Shown: positions 1 to 6,480 of the stretch, in pieces
Position numbering within the stretch: position 1 is the stretch's first letter
Layout of the letters: every line of letters starts with the position of its first letter
NCBI GenBank assembly: GCA_031411235.1
Contig: JANOAR010000037.1
Coordinates: forward strand, 1 to 17,649
Length of the DNA stretch: 17,649 nt
DNA from: JANOAR01 sp031411235
GTDB lineage: Bacteria; Verrucomicrobiota; Verrucomicrobiia; Verrucomicrobiales; Verrucomicrobiaceae
Direction: 5' to 3'
Position numbers and translations under genes: made by a program
The notes under the pieces: generated by a model
What the model was told of the DNA's origin: nothing
The model's input: only the letters and a program-made list of their open reading frames with translations
Database searches by the model: none

Positions 1-12
1 CCCGAAGGCAAT

Positions 13-54
13 CCCCTTATCCCTTCAACCTTGCCCCTTATCCCTCTCTGCTTG
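13..54. repeat. Two tandem copies of a 21-bp C/T-rich unit
   Basis: Two adjacent 21-bp units (13-33 and 34-54) share their first 12 bases, CCCCTTATCCCT, and their last three. They lie in the 131-bp stretch downstream of the epimerase gene, which otherwise shows no gene or clear hairpin terminator. With only two copies this may be chance or a decayed minisatellite. Confidence 0.5.
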
Positions 55-131
55 CTTTGCTATCACGACTGAATGAGCAGATGACACCAATTAATGGGAA
101 ATGTGAAGGTGACTGACGTTCTGCACCCATT

Positions 132-1127
132 TCACTTCCTCAACACACCAATACCTAGACGACCCGGCAAGTGCATCGCGCCACTGGCATCGTAGCTCAG
201 GCCATCGTAGTCATCGTTGGCGAGGTATAAATGGCCGTCGAGGTCGATCCAGTCGGCGAGGCTGGCGAGGTGCGCCGCAGCGGTGACGCCGACGCTGCTT
301 TCGATCATGCAACCGAGCAGCACCGTCATGCCCAGCGCGCGAGCTTCACGCATCATTTCCATCGCGGGACGCAGGCCTCCCGCCTTCAGCAGCTTCACGT
401 TTACGCCATCGGCTAGGCCATGCAGGTCGCGCAGATCGCTCGCGGTTTGCGCAGACTCATCAGCGATCAGCGGCAGCGGTGACACGGGCATCTGGGCACG
501 CAAAGCCTGCCATGCCGCGATGCCGCCACGGTGGCTGATGGGTTGCTCGATAAAGGCGAGCCCCAAGTCAGCAAGCTGGGGCAAGATCGCCACCGTCTCC
601 GCGATGCTCCAGCCACCATTCGCATCGGCGAAAATCATCGTTTTGGGTGCTGCCTCGCGTGCGGTCGTGGCAATGGCGACATCGAAGGCCCTATCGCCAC
701 TGCCGAGCTTGAGCTTGAGCACCGGAAACTGCTTGGCGGTGGCCGCCACCTTTTCGGCAAAAGCACCGAGATCGGAGGGGATGCCGAGACTGCGGGCAGA
801 CTTCTCGAAATCAGCGGCGATAGGGCTTTCGGTGAGGCCCAGACTCCGCCACAGCGGCACGCCGCGCGTCCTTGCCGCGACATCGTGCCACAATAAATCG
901 AGAGCGAGTCGAGCCTCGCGCGGCATGGGTTTCAGCGAAGGGCTGACGCCATACTGCTTTAGCCATTGCTCCGTCCCGGCGGGATCGCCCTGGTAATAGG
1001 GAATGAAGGGAGCCTCGCCTAGGCCACCGCCAAAATGCACCCGCACCACACGGCGCTCCGCCGAGGTGCCATGCGCGATGCGGAAGGGCTCGGTAAGTTG
1101 CAGAGTGATGACTTCGACCTGAAGCAT
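132..1127 (-). CDS. Dipeptide epimerase, enolase superfamily (L-Ala-D/L-Glu epimerase-like)
   Basis: Predicted cytoplasmic enzyme that inverts the alpha-carbon of the C-terminal residue of a dipeptide such as L-Ala-D-Glu, as in murein peptide recycling. The 331-aa protein shows the muconate-lactonizing subgroup motifs in order: KLKLG with the KxK acid/base pair (Lys138, Lys140), metal ligands in FADANGG (Asp168), FIEQP (Glu194) and IADES (Asp223), then the opposite lysine in VKLLKAGG (about 245-248), and a late DLDG resembling the DxD motif that binds the dipeptide amino group. I chose the ATG at 1127 because MLQVEVITLQL matches the usual family N-terminus; an in-frame ATG at 1178 would overlap the preceding gene. 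It lies 29 nt downstream of the heparinase-like gene on the same strand and may be co-transcribed. The exact dipeptide specificity cannot be read from sequence. Confidence 0.88.
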   Translation of the reverse strand: MLQVEVITLQLTEPFRIAHGTSAERRVVRVHFGGGLGEAPFIPYYQGDPAGTEQWLKQYGVSPSLKPMPREARLALDLLWHDVAARTRGVPLWRSLGLTESPIAADFEKSARSLGIPSDLGAFAEKVAATAKQFPVLKLKLGSGDRAFDVAIATTAREAAPKTMIFADANGGWSIAETVAILPQLADLGLAFIEQPISHRGGIAAWQALRAQMPVSPLPLIADESAQTASDLRDLHGLADGVNVKLLKAGGLRPAMEMMREARALGMTVLLGCMIESSVGVTAAAHLASLADWIDLDGHLYLANDDYDGLSYDASGAMHLPGRLGIGVLRK

Positions 1128-1156
1128 GGTGGCCTGGGCGGAACGAGTGCCCAGCG

Positions 1157-3526
1157 TCACTTCTTCTTTGGCAACCACTGCTCCATGGGCATCGCCGTCA
1201 CCTCGGGCGCAGCATCACCACTGGCAAAAGCGACGGCAATCATTTGCGGCCCTTTCACATTGGCGAGCACGATTTTCAGCAGCTTGATGCCTGTCAGCGG
1301 TGTCGCGCCTTGTGGCAGGGTGGGCGGATCGGCAGAGATAAAAGTCGCACCCGCAGGCGAGATGATGCTGGCGGTGAGGAGGTTATTGCCACTCTTCAGC
1401 GTCGCTTTATTGCCAGCCGTGGTGACTTCGGATTTGGTGTGCATGACCCACTCAGGTGAGCCACTCTTGGCAATGAATTCATCCTGGATGATGACGTAAG
1501 GCTTGGGGCCGCGCGACACCATGGCCCCACGATGCCAGCCTTTGGCCTTGCCTGTGAAGACGTCGCTAAGATCAACAATAGCCACGCCACGCTCGGGCGT
1601 AGAGACAAAGCCGGAGATGGTGGCCGTGGCCTCAATGGCCTGGTTGTTGGGATCGGCAGGAGCGGGAGCACCTTTGACAGCCGGTTTTTTCTTGGCGTCC
1701 TTTTCCTCCACTTCAGGCGTGCCGCCCATGCGGATGATGTTCTGGCCGAGCGAGCCTTCACGATAGAATTTGAAGCGCTTCGGGTCAGCGATATTTGCCA
1801 CCTGCTTCTCGTCCTCGGCCCCGAGATCCACGGCCCAGCGTACGCCACCCGCGTCGAGCACAAAAGTACCCAGATCAAGCTGCGCACCGGGGTGATCGTT
1901 TTTGCCGCCTTTGATACCGACGAACATAGCGTTGGGATCATTCCAAGCCGTGCGCAACGTGGCCACTTGGGCGCTGGTAAAGGCTTTGTCCAAGCTGTCT
2001 GGCGTGCCATAGCCTCCCATGTACGGGCTGTGGTAGAGCAGTGCTCCGGCTTGGTTCAGGTTGGCTGCATTGCCAACGTTGGCCTCGGCTCCTCGGGCTC
2101 GTATGGCTGGCACGCCAGGATTGCCATACAGGGAGGCGAGCCAACTGGTGATCCAGTAGCGATCCAGGTTATCGCGCTTCGAGGAACCGTAGTTGAAGAG
2201 GTTTTTGGGGCCGCTCAAATACATTCGCGCGAGGCCGATATTGGCCAGGCCCTCGACGGTGGAGTAGCCGAAATCCGAACCGCAGGCGGAGCGGAAACTG
2301 GAGATGACAAGGGCAAGGCTATCGAGGACTTCATCGCCCACATAGAGGCTCTCGGGCCAGATGCCATCGGGCGAGAATCCCGTCACGCCATCACCGAGCA
2401 CCTTGGCGGCGAGATTGGCCGCCGGGCCAGCGGCATTGGGCTCATCCTCATTGAGGGAAATCGCGGCAAGCATCAGAGCCGAGGCGGTGATCATCTCTTC
2501 CCCATCGGGCGGGGTCTTGTCCTCAGGCTTCTTTGGGGTCTTACCCGAGGGCTTGTTTTCAGGGGGCGCTTGGCCGGGCTCGGGGCGCTTGGTTGTCGCG
2601 GGAATGGGCTCACCCTTGAGATGGGCCATGAGAGCGTCGAAGCCGAGCTGAACCATCGCGGCACGGACGATTTTGGCTTGGTCAGGGTTCAGCGAGGTGC
2701 GGAAGTAATCGTAACCGATGGCCATGCCCGTGACGAATTCCGAGCAAATCTTGGCATCCGTCGGCGACCAGTTGGTGAAGTCCTTCGAGACGGCGAGCAG
2801 TTCTTTAACGCCCCTGTCCTTCCAGCGGGGGTCACCTGTCACTTGGCTGAGAATACCCAGATGGGAAAACCGGAAGATCGTCTGTCGCCCCACAGGATTT
2901 TCTTCGCCGAAGGACTTGGTCAGCTCGGGCTTGGTCAGCAGGTCTTCGCCGGTTTTTTGGATCGCTTCAAACATCGCCTTGCTGGTGGGATCGCTGGCGA
3001 CGCGTGCCTTCAGCGCGGCAAAACCCTCGGCATTCATGATGAGGCGCGGGCGCACCGACTTCACCGAGCTGAGGATCGCGCCACCTGCGGGATGTTTGAA
3101 CTTCTTGGCTGGCGTCACCGCGACGACGGGACGAGCGGGCGCGGGTGCCCCCACAGGTGCCTGGGGCGCTGCGGCGACGGGCGCTGCCGCAGGCGTCTTT
3201 CCTGGGACGGCGGCGGGGGCAGTTGCTGGTGCGGCAGGCGCTGGCGTTGTTGCTGCTGTGGCTGGCGCGGCGAGCTTGGCCTTGATGTAAGCCAAGTCCG
3301 CATCGGCCAAACGCACGATGGGCAGCGTGAAGCTAGCGCCATCTTTTTTCTGAATGGTGACGGTGCGTGCAGTGACATCGGCACTGACCATGCTAGCTTC
3401 GATTTGTTTGCCCGAGGTCTTGTCTGTCCATTGACGGTAGTCGGGTGCGGCCTGACCCGAGGCCGTCGCGTGGCTGAGCAACAGGACGGCCCAGAGACTG
3501 GTAAAAAAGGATGCGGAACGATTCAT
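1157..3526 (-). CDS. Secreted SHD1-domain / heparinase II/III-like protein
   Basis: A 789-aa exported protein. Residues 1-26 form a signal peptide (hydrophobic FFTSLWAVLLLSHA, then Ala-rich). Residues about 29-86 (DYRQWTDKTSGKQIEA...) match the SHD1-like domain common in planctomycete and verrucomicrobial extracellular proteins. About 55 residues of Ala/Pro linker follow. The rest resembles heparinase II/III-like polysaccharide lyases: an alpha-helical toroid part (RPRLIMNAEGFAALKARV onward), interrupted near residues 305-345 by a Pro/Lys/Glu-rich insertion, then a beta-rich part with the typical stretch HPGAQLDLGTFVLDAGGVRWAVDLG. In characterised lyases this stretch carries a metal-binding or catalytic His; here the relevant His is in NDHPGAQ. 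Catalytic activity and substrate are not established. It is divergent from the dehydrogenase gene, with a mobile element between them, and is followed closely by the epimerase gene. A 670-aa opposite-strand reading frame here is a shadow. Confidence 0.85.
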   Translation of the reverse strand: MNRSASFFTSLWAVLLLSHATASGQAAPDYRQWTDKTSGKQIEASMVSADVTARTVTIQKKDGASFTLPIVRLADADLAYIKAKLAAPATAATTPAPAAPATAPAAVPGKTPAAAPVAAAPQAPVGAPAPARPVVAVTPAKKFKHPAGGAILSSVKSVRPRLIMNAEGFAALKARVASDPTSKAMFEAIQKTGEDLLTKPELTKSFGEENPVGRQTIFRFSHLGILSQVTGDPRWKDRGVKELLAVSKDFTNWSPTDAKICSEFVTGMAIGYDYFRTSLNPDQAKIVRAAMVQLGFDALMAHLKGEPIPATTKRPEPGQAPPENKPSGKTPKKPEDKTPPDGEEMITASALMLAAISLNEDEPNAAGPAANLAAKVLGDGVTGFSPDGIWPESLYVGDEVLDSLALVISSFRSACGSDFGYSTVEGLANIGLARMYLSGPKNLFNYGSSKRDNLDRYWITSWLASLYGNPGVPAIRARGAEANVGNAANLNQAGALLYHSPYMGGYGTPDSLDKAFTSAQVATLRTAWNDPNAMFVGIKGGKNDHPGAQLDLGTFVLDAGGVRWAVDLGAEDEKQVANIADPKRFKFYREGSLGQNIIRMGGTPEVEEKDAKKKPAVKGAPAPADPNNQAIEATATISGFVSTPERGVAIVDLSDVFTGKAKGWHRGAMVSRGPKPYVIIQDEFIAKSGSPEWVMHTKSEVTTAGNKATLKSGNNLLTASIISPAGATFISADPPTLPQGATPLTGIKLLKIVLANVKGPQMIAVAFASGDAAPEVTAMPMEQWLPKKK

Positions 3527-3612
3527 GGCGGTGGTCTGGATTGAGGGGGGTTAAAACGTGGCCTACACCACCAGTTTTCAACGATAGGGTCAAGCGCGAA
3601 GAGTGAACCTCA

Positions 3613-3796
3613 CTAGCCTGGATTATTCACGAACTTCGTCGCGAAAATGTTGGAAAGCCCGTGGCTGCAAGGCGGGCGCAGTTTTGAAAGACTGAGTGCA
3701 TTAGTGAATGCTCGAAGTCTTTCAAAGCAAGCCCAACGCAGCAGGCATGGGCTTTCCAGCGTTTGCAGCAGAAGGCTCGTGAATAATCCAGGCTAG
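3613..3796. mobile_element. MITE-like palindromic element with CTAG target-site duplication
   Basis: A 176-bp non-coding element (3617-3792) begins CCTGGATTATTCACGA and ends with its exact reverse complement. It is flanked on both sides by CTAG (3613-3616 and 3793-3796). The palindrome continues imperfectly to the middle: TGGAAAGCCC (3650-3660) pairs with GGGCTTTCCA (3749-3758), and TTGAAAGACT (3684-3693) pairs with AGTCTTTCAA (3716-3725), closing on a small loop near 3702. It has no coding capacity, so it would depend on a transposase in trans. The CCTGGATT end and 4-bp duplication recall IS1380-type ends, but that family link is inference only. It sits in the divergent promoter region, 56 bp before the dehydrogenase ATG. 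Confidence 0.82.
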
Positions 3797-3852
3797 CGCA
3801 ACTTTCATTGCCTTTTCTCGCAACTACGGCACCTCACTCCCACACCACTTTT

Positions 3853-4845
3853 ATGAAAGCCCTCCAGCTCGCTGCTCCTCAAAAACTCATCCCTATCGAC
3901 CTCCCAGAGCTTGGCACCTTGGGCAGCGATGAAGTGCTCGTCGCCGTCCGCTCCATCGGTATCTGTGGCACCGACACGGCGGGTTATCTGGGCAAGATGC
4001 CCTTCATCGACTACCCGCGCATCCTCGGCCATGAGCTGGGCGTGGAAGTCCTCGCGGTGGGCGAGCACGTCGTCACGGTGCAACCCGGCGACCGCTGCGC
4101 CGTGGAGCCGTATCTCTACTGTGGGCAGTGCTACGCCTGCGGCCAAGGCCGCACGAACTGCTGCGAAACACTGCGCGTGTTGGGCGTCCACTGCGATGGC
4201 GGTATGTGCGAGCGCTTGGTGTTGCCTGCCCAGTATCTGCATCGCCACAACACCCTGTCCTTTGACCAACTCGCCCTCGTCGAGATGCTCGGCATCGGCT
4301 GCCACGCCGTGCATCGCGCTGCCGTGAGCCGTGGCGACTCAGTGCTCATCATCGGCGCTGGCCCCATCGGGCTCACGGTGCTGGAGTTCGCTCGCATCGC
4401 GGAGGCACAGGTCAGTATTTTGGAACTGAATGCCACGCGGCGCGCCTTTGTGCAGCGGCAGTATCCCGACGTGTGTGTGCTCGCCGAAGCCCCCGCTGAA
4501 GCCAGTGCGCAGCTCGTCTTCGACGCGACGGGGAATGCCACGTCGATGGCGAATGCGTTGCGCTTCGCTCGCTTCACCGGCAAGGTCGTCTTCGTCGGCA
4601 TCACCAAGGAACCTGTGCCGCTCGACGACCCGCTCTTCCATCGCCGAGAGCTGACGCTGCTAGCCTCGCGCAATGCCGTGGCGAGCGACTTCCACCGCAT
4701 TTTCGATCTCATCAAGCAGGGGCGTATCGACACCGATGCGTGGATAAGCCATCGCGCGAGCTTTGACGATTTGCCCACGGCGATGGCCGACTGGGTGCAA
4801 CCCGGCAGCGGCGTGGTGAAGGCAGTCGTCAGCTTGAAGGCATAG
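3853..4845 (+). CDS. Zinc-dependent alcohol/polyol dehydrogenase (MDR family)
   Basis: A 330-aa medium-chain dehydrogenase/reductase, predicted to oxidise a secondary alcohol of a sugar, sugar acid or polyol with NAD(P)+. Catalytic zinc ligands are seen in GICGTD (Cys38), GHE (His60-Glu61) and the VEMLGIGCHAV segment (Glu144). Structural zinc is bound by C-x2-C-x2-C-x7-C (Cys90, 93, 96, 104). The Rossmann nucleotide-binding loop is GAGPIG (168-173). The overall look is close to L-galactonate/threonine dehydrogenase-like members, but the substrate is not decidable here. The ATG at 3853 (MKALQL) fits the family start; an ATG at 3808 adds an unlikely 15-residue leader. The leader is C/T-rich without Shine-Dalgarno. 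The last 40 codons recur as an orphan copy at 14088-14204, implicating this 3' end in an insertion event. Confidence 0.9.
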   Translation: MKALQLAAPQKLIPIDLPELGTLGSDEVLVAVRSIGICGTDTAGYLGKMPFIDYPRILGHELGVEVLAVGEHVVTVQPGDRCAVEPYLYCGQCYACGQGRTNCCETLRVLGVHCDGGMCERLVLPAQYLHRHNTLSFDQLALVEMLGIGCHAVHRAAVSRGDSVLIIGAGPIGLTVLEFARIAEAQVSILELNATRRAFVQRQYPDVCVLAEAPAEASAQLVFDATGNATSMANALRFARFTGKVVFVGITKEPVPLDDPLFHRRELTLLASRNAVASDFHRIFDLIKQGRIDTDAWISHRASFDDLPTAMADWVQPGSGVVKAVVSLKA

Positions 4846-4895
4846 ATTTTGCTTTCAGGTCTGCATGACGTGACGACATTTGCGCCTCGCTTTTC
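4726..4895 (+). repeat. Left copy of a ~170-bp direct repeat (dehydrogenase 3' end plus downstream 50 bp)
   Basis: This segment contains the last 40 codons of the dehydrogenase (from ATCGACAC) plus 50 bp past the stop. It is repeated in direct orientation at 14088-14254. By hand alignment the coding part matches at 106 of 117 aligned bases with one codon deleted, and the non-coding part at 44 of 50. The pair brackets the repeat-rich region and the restriction-modification operon, as expected for a target duplicated or donated during island integration. Confidence 0.85.
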
Positions 4896-5005
4896 AAAAA
4901 AAGCTGCCTAGCCCTGGAGTGCGGTGGCCTGCCCCTGAGCCTTACCCACCTCTTTCTCGCGTTGTGCGCCCCACAAGGTAAACACCAAAAACTCTGTCGG
5001 CAGAC

Positions 5006-5230
5006 CAACACCAATGGTGTTGAGGAACCTAGCCCTGGGTTGCTCCGGTAAGCCTTGCCGAGCTGGAGCTACCCAGGGTACCGCCGCATCGGCGGCGTAC
5101 GCGAACCCCACGCCTGGCAAGGATCTGTGGTGTCCAGAGGCGCTGCTCCCAGCGATGCCTGCTTGCCTGTCGAGGGCGTGGCAAGGAGGGCTTCTGGCTG
5201 CCTAGGAGGCTGGCCTCGCGTGGGGTTCGC
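5006..5230. repeat. Palindrome-rich intergenic block (REP-like, unassigned)
   Basis: Non-coding stretch packed with inverted repeats. CAACACCAATGGTGTTG at 5006-5022 is near-palindromic. CCCTGGGT (5033-5040) pairs with ACCCAGGG (5071-5078), with GCTCC/GGAGC inside it. CCGCCG-CAT-CGGCGG forms a tight hairpin at 5081-5095. GCGAACCCCACGC (5101-5113) has an exact reverse complement at 5218-5230. CTTGCC and GGCAAG pair around 5162-5185. Short reading frames cross it on both strands but none has a convincing start, composition or homology. This is probably a family of extragenic repeats rather than a gene. From 4896 to 5005 I see nothing else identifiable. Confidence 0.6.
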
Positions 5231-5248
5231 CCGCCTGCTTCTCTTGGC

Positions 5249-5783
5249 GTACCCATGGCGCGTCACGCCGTACCCATGGCGCGTCACGCCGTACCCATGG
5301 CGCGTCACGCCGTACCCATGGCGCGTCACGCCGTACCCATGGCACGTCACGCCGTACCCATGGCACGCCGCGCCGTACCCATGGCACGCCGCGCCGTACC
5401 CATGGCACGCCGCGCCGTACCCATGGCACGTCACGCCGTACCCATGGCACGTCACGCCGTACCCATGGCACGTCACGCCGTACCCATGGCACGTCACGCC
5501 GTACCCATGGCACGCCGCGCCGTACCCATGGCACGCCGCGCCGTACCCATGGCACGCCGCGCCGTACCCATGGCACGCCGCGCCGTACCCATGGCACGTC
5601 GCGCCGTACCCATGGCACGCCGTGCCGTACCCATGGCACGCCGTGCCGTACCCATGGCACGCCGTGCCGTACCCATGGCGCGTCGCGCCGTACCCATGGC
5701 GCGTCGTGCCGTACCCATGGCGCGCCGTGCCGTACCCATGGCGCGTTGCGCCGTACCCGTGGCACGCTGCGCCGTACCCGTGG
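5249..5783. repeat. Minisatellite: 25 full copies of a 21-bp tandem repeat plus a partial copy
   Basis: Exact 21-bp period from 5249 to 5773 (25 units), then a 10-base partial unit. The unit is GTACCC, then A or G, TGGC, A or G, CG, four variable pyrimidine/purine positions, GCC. It contains the palindromes GTAC and CCATGG, and a weak hairpin between its GGC and GCC ends. Only six positions vary (7, 12, 15, 16, 17, 18) and every change is a transition. Variants occur in runs: units 1-4, 6-8, 9-12, 13-16 and 18-20 are each internally identical, which indicates local duplication. Because 21 is divisible by three, several frames stay open. The plus frame beginning at 5255 reads MAR(H/R)AVP and absorbs most changes as synonymous; another reads PYPW(R/H)(V/A)(T/A). 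I do not consider coding proven. Confidence 0.95.
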
Positions 5784-5789
5784 AAATCC

Positions 5790-5873
5790 TTTCCCGAGTC
5801 CAGGAAACCCAAACCCGAGCCCAAGAAACCCTTTCCCGAGCCCAGAAAACCCGCGCCAGAGTCGCATCAAGCC
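5790..5873. repeat. Second, short 21-bp-period repeat (three units plus one decayed)
   Basis: Directly after the minisatellite come three 21-bp units at 5790, 5811 and 5832. They share CCCGAG, then YCCAR/CCCA, then AAACCC, with alternating TTT/AAA/TTT lead triplets. A decayed fourth unit lies at 5853-5873. In one plus frame they read FPESRKP, KPEPKKP, FPEPRKP; in another they give a Gln/Arg/Thr-rich helix-like stretch. The sequence is unrelated to the preceding unit but has the same period and phase modulo three. Confidence 0.75.
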
Positions 5874-6300
5874 CCCCGCTTCCACCGTCCAGCCCTAGTG
5901 CCATCATGAAAGGAACGCCACCGCCCACTCAGCAAGCCGGAGGAACGCCTCGCACTTCCGAGAAACTTCGCCCAGAAGCGCCGCTTTTCCGGTTCGCCCT
6001 CCCTCCTGCTCCCAGTCTCCACCACTACCGGTCTCCCCAACGAGTTGGAAAACTCGTTCTACGTCTCCGCTACTCCCCGTCTCCTCCACTCCAAGTCTCC
6101 CAATCTCCACCACTCCCAGTCTCCACCACTCCCAGTCTCCCAGTCTCCCAGTCTCCCAGTCTCCAAGTCTCCATCACTCCCAGTCCCTCCCAGCCCCCCC
6201 TCCCAGCCCCCCGCACTTTTCCTGAGAAAGCCTTGCCCCCAGCCTCCTCTATCGCCTTTATGCTGCAGGCCCTTCCGCTGCCTCTCTCCGCCGCCCAACC
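5874..6300. repeat. Pyrimidine-rich low-complexity tract upstream of the restriction operon
   Basis: The plus strand is strongly C/T-rich. Between about 6062 and 6190 it is built of irregular 8-9-bp units of the type CAGTCTCC/CAATCTCCAC/CACTCCCAGT. No gene with credible composition lies here; open frames simply reflect the lack of stop codons in C/T repeats. The tract runs up to the start of the 58-aa gene at 6301, so any operon promoter must lie in or before it. I could not recognise -35/-10 boxes. Confidence 0.7.
6131..6157 (-). other. G-quadruplex motif on the minus strand
   Basis: The plus strand has four CCC runs at 6131, 6139, 6147 and 6155, each separated by AGTCT. The minus strand therefore reads as four GGG runs with 5-nt loops, which meets the canonical G-quadruplex pattern (loops of 1-7 nt). 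Whether it folds, or influences transcription of the operon 144 bp downstream, is unknown. Confidence 0.6.
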
Positions 6301-6477
6301 ATGCGCCTCCTCCACCTCAAACTCTTCGACCTGCTCGACCGCGCTGCGGATGACACAGAAGTGAGAGCCCTCGCCGGCTTCAAGTGCATCGCCTCCGACC
6401 AAGACGTCGGCATAGACCTTGATGAGCCCTTCCTCAAGGCGCTGGAGCTGCATCAGCAATGGGAGGAGCAGAACTGA
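6301..6477 (+). CDS. Small 58-aa protein of unknown function, first gene of the operon
   Basis: A short open frame, ATG at 6301 to TGA at 6475-6477, ending 3 nt before the Res start codon. The product begins MRLLHLKLFDLLDRAADD and ends LHQQWEEQN. It is acidic, looks mostly helical, and has no membrane segment, signal peptide or zinc motif. Codon third positions are dominated by G and C (runs such as CTC, GAC, GCC, AAG, GAG), like the genes that follow and unlike the C/T-repeat leader, so I believe it is translated. The tight spacing suggests co-translation with Res. I recognise no family. It could be a regulatory or assembly subunit of the restriction system. No Shine-Dalgarno is visible. Confidence 0.65.
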   Translation: MRLLHLKLFDLLDRAADDTEVRALAGFKCIASDQDVGIDLDEPFLKALELHQQWEEQN

Positions 6478-6480
6478 GCT

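Noticed and set aside
1532..3544. 670-aa plus-strand frame
   Set aside because: Antisense shadow of the heparinase-like gene; no domain and composition of a complementary frame.
4846..4910. Intrinsic terminator after the dehydrogenase
   Set aside because: No GC-rich hairpin followed by a T run; the A run near 4896 is on the wrong strand for this gene.
4908..5120. 70-aa minus-strand frame over the palindromic block
   Set aside because: Its sequence simply translates the inverted repeats; no independent sign of coding.
5249..5783. CRISPR array
   Set aside because: The repeats are contiguous 21-bp units with no unique spacers and no cas genes nearby.
5055..5909. 284-aa repeat protein (PYPW heptads) and the 369-aa frame from 5255 (MARHAVP heptads) as genes
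   Set aside because: All long frames here arise because the 21-bp repeat lacks stops; no convincing start region, signal peptide or conserved flanking domain, and the second frame runs through a C/T repeat into the 58-aa gene.
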